Shown: positions 45,245 to 54,823, counted from the first letter of the stretch. The stretch is 64,000 bases of DNA from Flagellimonas marinaquae (GCF_023716465.1 NZ_CP092415.1:3139501-3203500), one strand, 5' to 3'. The notes: generated by a model from the sequence alone, not told the origin. Made by a program: numbers and translations.

Positions 45245-48157
45245 ATGCGGATAACCCCTTACTTTCCCCTATTCCTATTGATTTGTTTACATGCCCATGG
45301 GCAGTATAATCCCCTAGTTGTCAAAGATTCTTTGGCTCAAAAGGCTTGGGTAGAAAACACGTATGCAAATTTATCGGTGGAAGAGCGTATTGGTCAGCTG
45401 TTTATGGCCAGTGTGGCATCCAATCAAAGCCAAGCGGCCACAGATAGGGTAAAAAACCTTGTGGAGGAACATGGTATTGGTGGGGTTATTTTTATGGTGG
45501 GCGGTCCCGTACAGCAAGCCAAATTGACCAACGATTATCAGGCTGTTTCCAAAGTTCCTTTGCTCATTGGTTCCGATGCGGAATGGGGCATGGCCATGCG
45601 TTTGGATTCCACTTATGCGTTTCCGTGGAACATGACATTGGGCGCAATACAAGATAGTAGTATAGTAGAACGTGTAGGTCAACAAATAGGAAAGCATGCA
45701 AAGCGTTTAGGGGTGCATATAAATTTTGCGCCCGATCTGGATGTGAACAACAATCCTAAAAACCCTATTATCGGAAATCGATCTTTTGGTGAAGATCCAA
45801 GAAATGTAGCGGAAAAAGGTAGGGCGTTTGTTCGGGGAATGGAGTCAATGGGGGTGCTCTCAAGTGGTAAACATTTTCCAGGGCATGGAGATACCGCTAC
45901 CGATTCCCATAAATCTTTACCTGTGATCATGTCGTCGTTGGAACGTTTGGATTCCATTGAACTATATCCTTTCAAAAATGTGATGAAAAGTGGGCTTTCC
46001 TCAACAATGGTGGCCCATTTGAGTGTACCAAGTTTGGAAAACCGGGAAGGGCACCCTTCGTCGCTTTCCAAAAGTATAGTTACCGATGTCTTGCAGCAGC
46101 AATTGGGGTTTAATGGTTTGGTACTGACAGATGCCTTGAATATGAAAGCTGTTTCCCAATTTGCCCCCGAAGGTGAAGTTGAACTACAGGCCTTTTTAGC
46201 CGGAAATGATATGCTTTTAATGCCTGAAAAGGTAGTCAAGGCCAAGGAAAAGATTTTAGAAGCTTATAAAAAAGGGGACTTTTCGGAAGAACGATTGGCC
46301 AAATCCGTCAAGAAAATATTAATGGCCAAATACAAGGTGGGCCTCTACAATTACCAGCCTGTAGAAATGGAAAACTTGTACGAAGACCTGAACCATGTGG
46401 AGAATGATGTGGTTTATGAAAAAGCCATTGAGGGGGCCATAACGGTCGCTAAAAACAATTTTTCCCTAATGCCCATTAAAAAACTGGACAATAAAAAAAT
46501 AGCATACATCCATTTTGGGGATGATGATGGTACACCATTTTATACCGCATTGAACCGATTTTATAAAGTTACCCATATCAAGGCCAAGGATATTGCGGAG
46601 TACAAAAAGGAATTGGCAAATTTTAATTTGGTGATCGTAGGGTTGCATAAAAGCAATGAGAGCCCGTGGAAGGGATATAAATTCTCCAAAAACGAACTGT
46701 TTTGGTTAGCAGAAATTTCCAGATTGCGGACCAGCAATACGATTTTGGCTCTGTTTGCACGACCATACGCGATGTTGGACGTTTTAAATTTCGATAAGGT
46801 GGATGGTGTAGTGGTGGGTTATCAGAATAGTGAGATTGCCCAAAAAAAGGTGGCGGAAGTCATTTTTGGAGCCATAGGAGCAACCGGAAAGTTGCCTGTA
46901 TCCGCACACCATGAGTTTCCGGTGGGCACAGGGATCGATGTAAAACCAATACAGCGGTTGGGGTACAGTATACCAGAACGAGTGGGTATGAGTTCCGAAA
47001 TGTTGGCAGAAGTGGATACCTTGGTGCAGCATGGGTTGGATTCGTTAATGTTCCCCGGGGCTCAAGTACTTGTGGCCCGCAAGGGTAAGGTTATCTACAA
47101 CAAAAGTTTTGGAAAACCAACATACCGATCGGAAAAGGATATTACGGAAGAGTCCATTTATGATTTGGCATCATTGACCAAAATTCTTTCCACCTTGCCG
47201 ATGATAATGAAAATGGAAGAGGAGGGAGAAATTGCTTTGAACGACACCTTCAAAGATTTGATTCCGGAATATGAGGATACGGAATTAAAGGATGTTACCG
47301 TTCTAAAGGCTCTATCCCACTACGGCAGATTGCCATCCTGGATTGCTTTTTATCTGGATACCTTAAATAAGGACCGTAAACCTTCCAACGAGTTTTACAG
47401 GCAAAACCCATCTGAAGCATTTCCGTACAAAGTAGCTGAACACCTGTACCTTACAAGATCATTTAAGGACTCAATTTATAACCGAATTGGAAGACAGAGT
47501 TTAAAATCCAATAGGTATAGGTATAGCGATGTAGGGTATTATGTATTTAAAGAGTACATCGAAAAAAAACATAATCGACCCATAGATGAATTAGTGGATG
47601 AGTTTTTGTACACCCCCATGGGCTTGCAACGAACTACCTTTAATCCAATAAACAAATTTTCCAAGGACGAGATAGTTCCTTCGGAAGAGGACGATTATTT
47701 TAGGTACCAAACGGTTCAGGGCTACGTACACGATATGGGTGCGGCCATGCAAGGAGGGGTAGGAGGCCATGCCGGACTCTTTAGTACAGCGAACGAGGTG
47801 GCTAAAATAATGCAGATGTATTTACAGGGGGGATATTATGGTGGGGAACGTTTTTTTAATGCCCGTACCGTAAAACGGTTCAATACCTGCTATTTTTGTA
47901 ATAAGAATGTAAGGCGTGGCGTAGGTTTTGATAAGCCGCAGTTGGAAGAGAAAGGGCCCACTTGCGGTTGTGTTTCCAGAAATAGTTTTGGGCACAGCGG
48001 TTTTACCGGGACCTATACTTGGGCCGACCCGGATGAGGAGATCGTATATGTTTTCCTGTCCAATAGAACCTACCCCACAGCGACCAATACATTATTGATA
48101 AAATCAGGACTGCGGACCCGAATTCAGCAGGCCATTTATGATTCCATTATCAATTAA
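45245..48157 (+). CDS. GH3 beta-N-acetylhexosaminidase fused to serine beta-lactamase-like hydrolase
   Basis: 970 residues from ATG 45245, which gives a signal peptide ending HAHGQ; an upstream GTG at 45110 overlaps the previous gene and is rejected. The GH3 domain (about 30-550) has the NagZ-type catalytic loop KHFPGHGDTATDSH and LTDALNM with the Asp nucleophile. The second domain (about 590-965) is a class C/PBP4-like serine hydrolase: SLTKILS (SxxK), YSDVGYY (YxN-type) and HSGFTGT (KTG-equivalent). Both suit peptidoglycan turnover in the periplasm. Confidence 0.92.
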   Translation: MRITPYFPLFLLICLHAHGQYNPLVVKDSLAQKAWVENTYANLSVEERIGQLFMASVASNQSQAATDRVKNLVEEHGIGGVIFMVGGPVQQAKLTNDYQAVSKVPLLIGSDAEWGMAMRLDSTYAFPWNMTLGAIQDSSIVERVGQQIGKHAKRLGVHINFAPDLDVNNNPKNPIIGNRSFGEDPRNVAEKGRAFVRGMESMGVLSSGKHFPGHGDTATDSHKSLPVIMSSLERLDSIELYPFKNVMKSGLSSTMVAHLSVPSLENREGHPSSLSKSIVTDVLQQQLGFNGLVLTDALNMKAVSQFAPEGEVELQAFLAGNDMLLMPEKVVKAKEKILEAYKKGDFSEERLAKSVKKILMAKYKVGLYNYQPVEMENLYEDLNHVENDVVYEKAIEGAITVAKNNFSLMPIKKLDNKKIAYIHFGDDDGTPFYTALNRFYKVTHIKAKDIAEYKKELANFNLVIVGLHKSNESPWKGYKFSKNELFWLAEISRLRTSNTILALFARPYAMLDVLNFDKVDGVVVGYQNSEIAQKKVAEVIFGAIGATGKLPVSAHHEFPVGTGIDVKPIQRLGYSIPERVGMSSEMLAEVDTLVQHGLDSLMFPGAQVLVARKGKVIYNKSFGKPTYRSEKDITEESIYDLASLTKILSTLPMIMKMEEEGEIALNDTFKDLIPEYEDTELKDVTVLKALSHYGRLPSWIAFYLDTLNKDRKPSNEFYRQNPSEAFPYKVAEHLYLTRSFKDSIYNRIGRQSLKSNRYRYSDVGYYVFKEYIEKKHNRPIDELVDEFLYTPMGLQRTTFNPINKFSKDEIVPSEEDDYFRYQTVQGYVHDMGAAMQGGVGGHAGLFSTANEVAKIMQMYLQGGYYGGERFFNARTVKRFNTCYFCNKNVRRGVGFDKPQLEEKGPTCGCVSRNSFGHSGFTGTYTWADPDEEIVYVFLSNRTYPTATNTLLIKSGLRTRIQQAIYDSIIN

Positions 48158-48187
48158 GTTTTAAATATATTGACTTAGATTTGTCCT

Positions 48188-49330
48188 ATGAAGATAGCTA
48201 TTGTGTGTTACCCAACGTTCGGAGGTAGTGGAGTAGTTGCCACGGAGCTGGGTATTGCCCTTGCCGAACGAGGCCACGAGGTGCACTTTATCACCTACCG
48301 GCAACCAGTACGTTTGGAACTTTTGGGAAACAATATCCATTTTCATGAGGTGCATGTTCCGGAGTATCCCCTGTTTCATTATCAACCGTATGAGCTGGCA
48401 TTGTCCAGTAAATTGGTGGACACCATCAAACTCCACGGAATAGAGCTATTGCATGTACATTATGCCATCCCACATGCCTATGCGGGTTATATGGCAAAAA
48501 AAATGCTTCAGGAATATGGTATTTTTATACCAATGATAACCACTTTGCACGGAACCGATATAACACTGGTGGGCAAGCATCCATTCTACAAGCCTGCAGT
48601 TACTTTTAGTATCAATAAATCCGATGTGGTCACCTCCGTATCCGAGGCCCTCAAAGAAGAAACCTTAAAGCTTTTTGATATCGAAAAGGACATTGAGGTC
48701 ATCCCGAACTTTATCGAGAGCAAAAAGTACAGTGAGGATTATACCGACTGTCAACGCTCTATGATGGCGAAGGAAGACGAGAGGATCATAACGCATATCA
48801 GTAATTTTAGAAAAGTAAAACGGATACCCGACGTAATAAAGGTTTTTCATAAAATCCAAAAAGAGGTTCCCGCGAAATTGATCATGGTGGGTGAGGGCCC
48901 GGAAAAGGAAAAGGCAGAAGATCTTTGCGATAAACTAGGAATCAAGGATAAAGTGTTGTTTTTGGGAAACAGTAACGAGATAGATAGGATTCTTTGTTTT
49001 TCCGATTTATTTTTGTTGCCCTCGGAAACCGAAAGTTTTGGACTTGCGGCCTTGGAGGCCATGATCAATAAAGTAGCAGTAATCTCCAGCAATACGGGAG
49101 GAATTCCAGAAGTGAATATTGATGGCGTTTCCGGATTTTTGGCAGATGTGGGCGATGTGGATACCATGGCGGCCAAGGGGATTCAAATTTTAAAAGACGA
49201 TGAAACCTTGGAGAAATTCAAGGAAAACGCCTTTAATGTAGCCTCCAAGTTCGATATTGTGCATATCTTGCCCTTGTACGAGGAACTTTATGAAAAAGCC
49301 TATAAATCACGTTTTAAGAACACCTTTTGA
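48188..49330 (+). CDS. bshA: N-acetyl-alpha-D-glucosaminyl L-malate synthase BshA
   Basis: 380 residues, a GT4 glycosyltransferase with the BshA start CYPTFGGSGVVATELG, malate-site histidine region HVHYAIPHAYA and donor motif ESFGLAALEAM (EX7E intact). It joins UDP-GlcNAc to L-malate, the first step of bacillithiol synthesis, in the cytoplasm. bshB and bshC are not in the window. The stop overlaps the TTG start of the next gene by 4 bases. Confidence 0.95.
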   Translation: MKIAIVCYPTFGGSGVVATELGIALAERGHEVHFITYRQPVRLELLGNNIHFHEVHVPEYPLFHYQPYELALSSKLVDTIKLHGIELLHVHYAIPHAYAGYMAKKMLQEYGIFIPMITTLHGTDITLVGKHPFYKPAVTFSINKSDVVTSVSEALKEETLKLFDIEKDIEVIPNFIESKKYSEDYTDCQRSMMAKEDERIITHISNFRKVKRIPDVIKVFHKIQKEVPAKLIMVGEGPEKEKAEDLCDKLGIKDKVLFLGNSNEIDRILCFSDLFLLPSETESFGLAALEAMINKVAVISSNTGGIPEVNIDGVSGFLADVGDVDTMAAKGIQILKDDETLEKFKENAFNVASKFDIVHILPLYEELYEKAYKSRFKNTF

Positions 49331-49794
49331 CCATTAAGTATATTTATCTCATAGCAGTGGTTTGTTTGTTCTCCTGTAAAGCACAAAAGGAGGGGCATTC
49401 TCCCGTGGGTGAAAGATTAGAGCATATGGAGTTGGTGGATTTTGATAACCATAGTAACATAGAATACTACGAGACCACAATTATTACCGACAATAAATCG
49501 TTGCGCAAATACTACTCGCAAATTAACAAGACCCGAAAACCAGGACTTCCATTGCCAATTTTGGATTTTTCCTCGGAAATGGCCATTATTATATGCTTGG
49601 GCGAGCAAAATAATGTACGAAAACCTGTTTTGTCCAAGCTAAAAGAATCAGATCAGGCGATTACAATTGCTGTTGAACTGATAGCAGAGGAAAAAGAGGA
49701 TAAAATCGGGAAACAGCCCATTACCTATCCATTTTATCTATACAAAATGCCTTTGGTCGATAAAGCGGTTGTTTTTCAAAAGATTGATAATTAG
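49327..49794 (+). CDS. Small hypothetical lipoprotein coupled to bshA
   Basis: 155 residues from a TTG that overlaps the bshA stop. A lipoprotein signal ends in LFSCKAQ. The mature part is about 130 residues with short strands and a TRKPGLPLPILDFS motif; I do not recognise the family. Because of the overlap it should be translated with BshA, but it is exported, so a shared pathway is not evident. Confidence 0.6.
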   Translation: MTIKYIYLIAVVCLFSCKAQKEGHSPVGERLEHMELVDFDNHSNIEYYETTIITDNKSLRKYYSQINKTRKPGLPLPILDFSSEMAIIICLGEQNNVRKPVLSKLKESDQAITIAVELIAEEKEDKIGKQPITYPFYLYKMPLVDKAVVFQKIDN

Positions 49795-49874
49795 GCTCTT
49801 CCAAAACCAATCTACTACTCATCGAAAATAAGCGCACTTAAAAGTGCAAAATTCGCTTTCTTATCACCTTGAAC

Positions 49875-49882
49875 TAGCTTTG
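49875..49882 (+). promoter_or_regulatory. Candidate -7 element of the OmpA-family gene
   Basis: TAGCTTTG, the same octamer as upstream of pfkA, lies 26 bases before the ATG. No TTG is found at the -33 distance; a small GCACTT/AAGTGC hairpin (49834-49847) lies just upstream. Confidence 0.4.
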
Positions 49883-49908
49883 GGGCTGATAACCTCAAAT
49901 CAATTAAA

Positions 49909-51075
49909 ATGAACATTTCTAAACCTGCAATGATGGTCATTGCCATGAGTTTTTCTGCTTTGACCTTTGCCCAAGACCTTGAATTGACCAAAAGGGACAG
50001 CATAGTGCAAAGCTATTGGCTGGTGTCCTTGGGTACCAACATTGTTGATGACTCCGGTGATGAATTTGGTGAACTATTCGATTTAAGTGATGGTTGGAAC
50101 ATGGTACCCTATCCATCTCGTGTAAGCGTAGGACGATATTTTAAAAATGGCCTTGGTTTGGAGGCCATAGGGTCGTACAACCGTTACAAAGAAGGCAACA
50201 TCGTGGATAATGTTGTAAATCCTGAAGATGTTGACTATTGGGGTCTCGATTTTAGGGTAAGCTACGATTTAAATATGATTTTGGGAGAAACCGGCTTTTT
50301 TGATCCCTATATCGGAATTGGCGCGGGATATACCGATGCCGACAACCAAGGCAGGGGAACATACAACGCGGTTATTGGTTTTAGAACATGGTTTTCCGAT
50401 CATTGGGGGCTGGATTTCAACTCAACAGGAAAATGGGCCATGGATACCGAAAATGCATCGAACCATATACAACATGCACTCGGTGTAGCTTATAGGTTCG
50501 AGGTAGAAAAGGGACTTTCTAGAAAAGGTCAAGAAAAACTGGCTTTATTGGAAGAGCTGGAAAAAGAACAACAACGTGTACAGGATTCTATTGCCGATGC
50601 AGAAGAAGCAAGACTATTGGCCGAGCGTTTGCAACGGGAAAAAGAAGCAGCAGAGTTGGCAGCTGCCGAAAAAGCCAAGAAAGAAGCGGAGGAGGCCAGA
50701 AGAGCAAAACTTCGCAACAAGATCAACAACTTGGGCAAAGTATACTTTAAACTCAATTCTTCCTACTTGACCTCAAAAGATAAGGAATTACTTGATGAAT
50801 TGGTGACCATTATGCAAGATGAGCCTAATTTGGCGATAAAGGTTTCGGCACATACCGATTCCAGAGGCACCAAAAAATATAATCAATGGCTTTCCGAAAG
50901 ACGTGCCGAACGTACTGTTGAGTATGTGGTTTCCAAGGGTGTGTCCGCCGGTAGAATAAGTCATGATGCCTTTGGCGAGACCCAGTTGGTGAACGAATGT
51001 GAGGATGGTGTACGTTGTTCGGAAGAACAGCATTCCAAGAACAGGAGGTCGGAGTTTATTATCATGGATCAGTAA
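49909..51075 (+). CDS. OmpA-family outer-membrane protein
   Basis: 388 residues. A signal peptide ends LTFAQ. Residues about 25-195 form an eight-stranded barrel (VSVGRYFKNGLGLEAIGSY, YIGIGAGYTDA, WGLDFNSTGKWA). A long Ala/Glu/Lys-rich helix (about 205-265) leads to the C-terminal OmpA peptidoglycan-binding domain with KVSAHTDSRGTKKYNQWLSE and RRSEFIIMD. It links the outer membrane to the cell wall. A separate transcript is likely from the upstream -7 element. Confidence 0.93.
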   Translation: MNISKPAMMVIAMSFSALTFAQDLELTKRDSIVQSYWLVSLGTNIVDDSGDEFGELFDLSDGWNMVPYPSRVSVGRYFKNGLGLEAIGSYNRYKEGNIVDNVVNPEDVDYWGLDFRVSYDLNMILGETGFFDPYIGIGAGYTDADNQGRGTYNAVIGFRTWFSDHWGLDFNSTGKWAMDTENASNHIQHALGVAYRFEVEKGLSRKGQEKLALLEELEKEQQRVQDSIADAEEARLLAERLQREKEAAELAAAEKAKKEAEEARRAKLRNKINNLGKVYFKLNSSYLTSKDKELLDELVTIMQDEPNLAIKVSAHTDSRGTKKYNQWLSERRAERTVEYVVSKGVSAGRISHDAFGETQLVNECEDGVRCSEEQHSKNRRSEFIIMDQ

Positions 51076-51219
51076 GGGTTATATTACTGTTGTTCCATAT
51101 TTTTGGGATACCATGTCTGTGCACAGTCGAATCTGTATGGGAGAAACTGGTTAATCTCATGGCTTGGTAAGTTTTTCAAATAACAAGAATGTTTTAATCC
51201 ACTGGATAAAATCAATACA

Positions 51220-52383
51220 ATGATTAAGTTTTTGAAACCCTCAAAAAAGAATTTTTACTTTGAATTTTTTGAAAAGGGTTTGATTATCCCCCATTATTCG
51301 AAAATTCAGAATAAAATTAATAACGAATTTTCGATAAGGAATGGGGATTTCCCTAGTGGATTAAAAAATTCGGTATTATATGTAAGTTGTGTTCCCCATT
51401 ATTTTGAGGCCATTTTAGATGAAAATGCCAATTGCAAAGTCATCCCAATTGAATCTAGAAAAGGATTCATAGTCAATCTTGATGGATGTGAGACGATTGA
51501 CGTTTTTTTAAAAAAGCACTTAAAAAAGAAGGCCAAAAATATCAGGCCAAGAATGAAAAGGCTGGAGAAGTGTTTTGATATTGAATTCAGGTCCTATTTT
51601 GGTGAAATAACAGAAACAGAGTATAATAATTTGTTCATCGCTTTTCAGGAAATGATTGAAAATCGTTTTTCCCAAAAGGGTGTGGAACATGAAGGATTGA
51701 AACGATGGAATGAATACAAGAACAATGTATTTGAATTGATTCTCCAACAGAAAGCTTGCTTAAATGTGGTTTTGGAAAGAAATAGGCCTATTTCAATGTC
51801 TCTTGCTTTTTGCCATCAAAATATTTGTGTTAGCGCCATAACATCTTATGATATAGATTATTATAAATTTGGATTGGGCCAAACACATATGGTGAAATGC
51901 ATAGAATGGTGTTTGGAAAATGGATTTGAAAGATATGACATGATGTGGGGTGAATTACCTTATAAAAATGAGTGGAGCAACGATACCTATTTCTACAATG
52001 ATCATGTATTGTATGTTGGCGATAGTCTTATAAGTAGGATAAAGGCGAACATGGTTGTTTTGGCTGCCAAAATCAAGAAGAAAAAGTTCTATTCTAGGTT
52101 GATCGACTCATCTCAAAAATTTTCCAAAACGAAAAATAGTTCAACGGAAGAAGGCACTATGCCCAAGTATGAAGTTCGAGAGATTGGTGGTTTGGATGAG
52201 GTAGCCAATTTTGAAAGGCTACAGGAAGAAGAGCTCGATGCCCTCACTTTTCTAAAACGCCCCCTATGTGAGTTTCAGTATATCAATTCAGAGCATTATA
52301 GTTCGATAAATGTGTATAAATCTGACGATTTCTCGTATATAATTGAAGGAAAATCAATAAAAATAGTAGTGACATTTCTTTGA
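51220..52383 (+). CDS. FemAB/CelD-like N-acyltransferase
   Basis: 387 residues without a signal peptide. The middle (about 100-260) resembles the Acetyltransf_6 (CelD/BcsL, FemAB-like) GNAT domain: VFLKKHLKKKAKNIRPRM, LNVVLERNRPISMSLAF, ITSYDIDYYKFGLGQ and FERYDMMWGELPYKNEW. These enzymes acylate sugars or amino groups during cell-surface polymer synthesis. The N-terminal ~90 and the C-terminal ~90 residues are not recognised. It stands alone between ompA and the FN3 gene, with long gaps on both sides. Confidence 0.7.
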   Translation: MIKFLKPSKKNFYFEFFEKGLIIPHYSKIQNKINNEFSIRNGDFPSGLKNSVLYVSCVPHYFEAILDENANCKVIPIESRKGFIVNLDGCETIDVFLKKHLKKKAKNIRPRMKRLEKCFDIEFRSYFGEITETEYNNLFIAFQEMIENRFSQKGVEHEGLKRWNEYKNNVFELILQQKACLNVVLERNRPISMSLAFCHQNICVSAITSYDIDYYKFGLGQTHMVKCIEWCLENGFERYDMMWGELPYKNEWSNDTYFYNDHVLYVGDSLISRIKANMVVLAAKIKKKKFYSRLIDSSQKFSKTKNSSTEEGTMPKYEVREIGGLDEVANFERLQEEELDALTFLKRPLCEFQYINSEHYSSINVYKSDDFSYIIEGKSIKIVVTFL

Positions 52384-52689
52384 ATAAGGCGCTCTTAAGA
52401 TAAATTTTATGACATTTGGTCAAAGCGCATTAGCCAATTCTGATAAAGGATATTGACATAACTGACATTACTAAATACATTTCTGAATATTTGCTCCTGT
52501 CACCTAGAAGATCGTAGAGTTCTCCAAGGTTGAAAGAAAAGCAGGGGACAATTCATCAAAATAGGTATTTTATAGAAGTTATTTGTAGTTCATAGAGTAT
52601 TATTTTTCCCCTGTGTTTATGTAATATTTTTGAAAATGGTTTTCCATTTTCAAAAGATGGCATGCCAAAATCAACAAAAGCAACCAACC
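52384..52689. other. Intergenic region with a 12-base dyad
   Basis: 306 bases with no supported gene. The notable element is the dyad at 52628-52655, described separately, and a TATTTTTG match to the -7 consensus at 52625-52632 overlapping it. No -33 TTG is at the right distance. The ATG-containing frame from 52630 would start inside the dyad and lacks a signal peptide, so it is not used. Confidence 0.5.
52628..52655. promoter_or_regulatory. Perfect 12-base inverted repeat before the FN3 gene
   Basis: A 12-base perfect stem with a TTTT loop, core TTGAAAATGG and CCATTTTCAA, ends 34 bases before the FN3 ATG. It overlaps a TAnnTTTG match, so it could be an operator, a 5' leader hairpin or an RNA-stability element. 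It has no T-run on either strand, so a terminator is unlikely. Confidence 0.45.
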
Positions 52690-54789
52690 ATGAAATCAAA
52701 AGCGGTATTTATTTTCTTTCTATTTTTCTTGGTCAACGTTAGTGGTCAAGAGCAGTTTGTTCAATCCAATGCAGCTGCTGCTCTCAACGAATCAAATTCG
52801 TTGGGCTCTATAGCGGATATAAGGGGGATAGGATGTTCAACGGCAGTGGAAACCGAAATTGTGGCTGTAGGAACATATTCGTACCGTGGCACAAGTATAG
52901 ATGGAGCCAATGACAGGGTGCAGATATCTCCTGGACTGGCCAATGGTGTTGATTACGAAATGAAAGTGTATTTGGCAGAGGGGCCCGGTGCGAATATTCA
53001 GGTTGAAGTCTGGGCAGGTGTTACCAACTCTACCCCTGTCATTAGTCCTCCCATTTCCAGTGCCAATGAAACGCTTCAAGAATTTACCATTTCCTTCACC
53101 ACCAATTCAGATAGTCAAACCTTACGCTTTTATAATAGGGGATTGGCGGGTACGGATATTTATTTGGACAATGTCTCCATTGTTCCCGTCAATCAAGATA
53201 CAGAAGCCCCTACGGCTCCTTCAAATTTGTCGTCAAACAATATTACGGAGACGTCAGCCGATCTTTCTTGGGATGCATCTACAGATAATGTTGCTGTTAC
53301 GGACTATGAAGTTTTTCAGGATGGAGTCAGTATTGGTTTTACAGGTGGAACCACAAATTTAGGTGTAATAGGTCTTGCTCCGGATACCGCATATGATTTT
53401 ACGGTATTTGCAGTGGATGCAGTGGGTAATACATCTACGGTCAGTAATACAACCAACGTACTTACATTGGCCGATACCCAAGGACCCAATGCGGTTACCG
53501 ATTTGACAGCGAGCTTAATTACCGAAACTACGGCTTTTCTATCGTGGAGTGATCCAGGGGACAATGTGGGAGTTACCGACTATGAGGTTTTTCAGGATAA
53601 TGTGAGTATAGGAACCACTGGGGGAGTGATTGAATTTAATGTTTCAGGGCTTGTTGGTGCTACAAATTATAACTTCACGGTAATTGCAAGTGATGCGGCC
53701 GGTAATACGTCAACCGTAAGTAATATAGAACCCGTATTGACCAGCCCACCACCAGATACTGAAGCTCCCAGCACAATTGCGGACTTGGCCAGTAGCAATA
53801 CCACCACCACAACAACTGATTTGGCTTGGAGTGCAGCAACGGATAATGTTGGAGTGACCAACTATGAGGTTTTCCAAGACGGGGTCAGCATTGCCAATAC
53901 GGGAACAACCACGGCGTTCAATGTAACTGGACTGTCGCCCGGGACAAGCTATGATTTTACAGTTTTTGCCGAGGATACTGCAGGAAATGTTTCAGGAGCG
54001 AGTAACACGGAAACGGTCAATACTACAGGTATAGTGGACGTAGAGGCCCCAAGTGTGATATCGGACCTAAGTGCTTCGAATACCACATCAATAAGTACTG
54101 AATTGTCTTGGAGTGCTTCCACGGATAATGTCGCCGTGACCAATTATGAGGTTTTTCAAGACGGGGTCAGCATTGCCAATACAGGAACGACCACGGCGTT
54201 AAATGTAACTGGTCTCTCACCAAGTACAAGTTATGATTTTACGGTCTTTGCCGAAGACGCAGCGGGGAACGTTTCTGGTGTCAGCAATACGGAAAATGTA
54301 GTCACATCCGAAGATAGTGGCATAGTGGACTATACCTCCCTAAACGCTAACTTGGCCACTATTGATTGGCAAGCTCGGGATTTGTTCGTCGATGGAAATT
54401 TAGGCGTTGGAGCAACGGACACCCAAGGATATAGGTTGGCAGTGGCTGGGAGTGTTATCGCAGAAAGTGTTAAAGTTGAGTTAGAGGTTAATTGGCCCGA
54501 TTTTGTTTTCACCAAGCAATATAGTTTGCCATCATTGGAAGAGGTGGAAGACCATATTTTGGCCAATGGACACTTATTGAATATTCCAAGTGCAGATGAA
54601 GTGGAGAAAGAGGGAATCAATCTTGGGAAGATGAATGCCAAATTGCTACAGAAGATAGAAGAGTTGACTTTGTACACCATTCAGCAAGAGAAGAAAATAC
54701 AGGAGCTTGAGCTACAGAACAAAAAGATTGAAAAAGATTTCACTGATAGGCTGTTGGAGTTGGAAAAAGAAGTTAGAGAGAATCGTTAA
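52690..54789 (+). CDS. Secreted protein with four fibronectin type III modules and C-terminal coiled coil
   Basis: 699 residues from ATG 52690 with a signal peptide ending NVSGQ. Residues ~22-169 are a beta-sandwich (VYLAEGPGANIQVEVWAG, LRFYNRGLAGTDIYLDNVS). Four FN3 modules follow at about 170-261, 262-355, 356-449 and 450-546, each with LSWxxxxDNV, TNYEVFQDGVSI and YDFTVFAxDAAGN. The C-terminal part (WPDFVFTKQYSLPSLEEVEDHI, IPSADEVEKEGINLG, then a coiled coil) is a trimeric tail seen on many Bacteroidota surface proteins. It lacks a T9SS sorting domain. The tyrosinase gene follows after 34 bases. Confidence 0.88.
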   Translation: MKSKAVFIFFLFFLVNVSGQEQFVQSNAAAALNESNSLGSIADIRGIGCSTAVETEIVAVGTYSYRGTSIDGANDRVQISPGLANGVDYEMKVYLAEGPGANIQVEVWAGVTNSTPVISPPISSANETLQEFTISFTTNSDSQTLRFYNRGLAGTDIYLDNVSIVPVNQDTEAPTAPSNLSSNNITETSADLSWDASTDNVAVTDYEVFQDGVSIGFTGGTTNLGVIGLAPDTAYDFTVFAVDAVGNTSTVSNTTNVLTLADTQGPNAVTDLTASLITETTAFLSWSDPGDNVGVTDYEVFQDNVSIGTTGGVIEFNVSGLVGATNYNFTVIASDAAGNTSTVSNIEPVLTSPPPDTEAPSTIADLASSNTTTTTTDLAWSAATDNVGVTNYEVFQDGVSIANTGTTTAFNVTGLSPGTSYDFTVFAEDTAGNVSGASNTETVNTTGIVDVEAPSVISDLSASNTTSISTELSWSASTDNVAVTNYEVFQDGVSIANTGTTTALNVTGLSPSTSYDFTVFAEDAAGNVSGVSNTENVVTSEDSGIVDYTSLNANLATIDWQARDLFVDGNLGVGATDTQGYRLAVAGSVIAESVKVELEVNWPDFVFTKQYSLPSLEEVEDHILANGHLLNIPSADEVEKEGINLGKMNAKLLQKIEELTLYTIQQEKKIQELELQNKKIEKDFTDRLLELEKEVRENR
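53755..54327 (+). repeat. Recent tandem duplication of an FN3 module (modules 3 and 4)
   Basis: The DNA of modules 3 (53755-54036) and 4 (54037-54327) is far more alike than modules 1 and 2 are to them. The stretch GGGGTCAGCATTGCCAATAC is identical in both, and 282 bases separate equivalent points. This suggests a recent unequal crossover within the gene. Confidence 0.7.
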
Positions 54790-54823
54790 AAAAATTGGGT
54801 TAAAGGAAAAAGAGGTCTTTAGA

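Noticed and set aside
48176..48183. TAGATTTG before bshA as its promoter
   Set aside because: The predicted transcript would start at or after the ATG at 48188, leaving no leader; bshA is more likely read from upstream.
49834..49847. GCACTT/AAGTGC hairpin as a terminator before ompA
   Set aside because: The loop is only two bases and no T-run follows; it is noted only as possible leader structure.
53755..54327. FN3 repeats as a CRISPR or satellite array
   Set aside because: The repeat unit is a full coding domain of about 282 bases in frame, not a short spaced repeat.
54707..54823. Upstream ATG for the tyrosinase gene
   Set aside because: It lies inside the FN3 gene and puts a charged leader before the clear signal peptide beginning at 54824.
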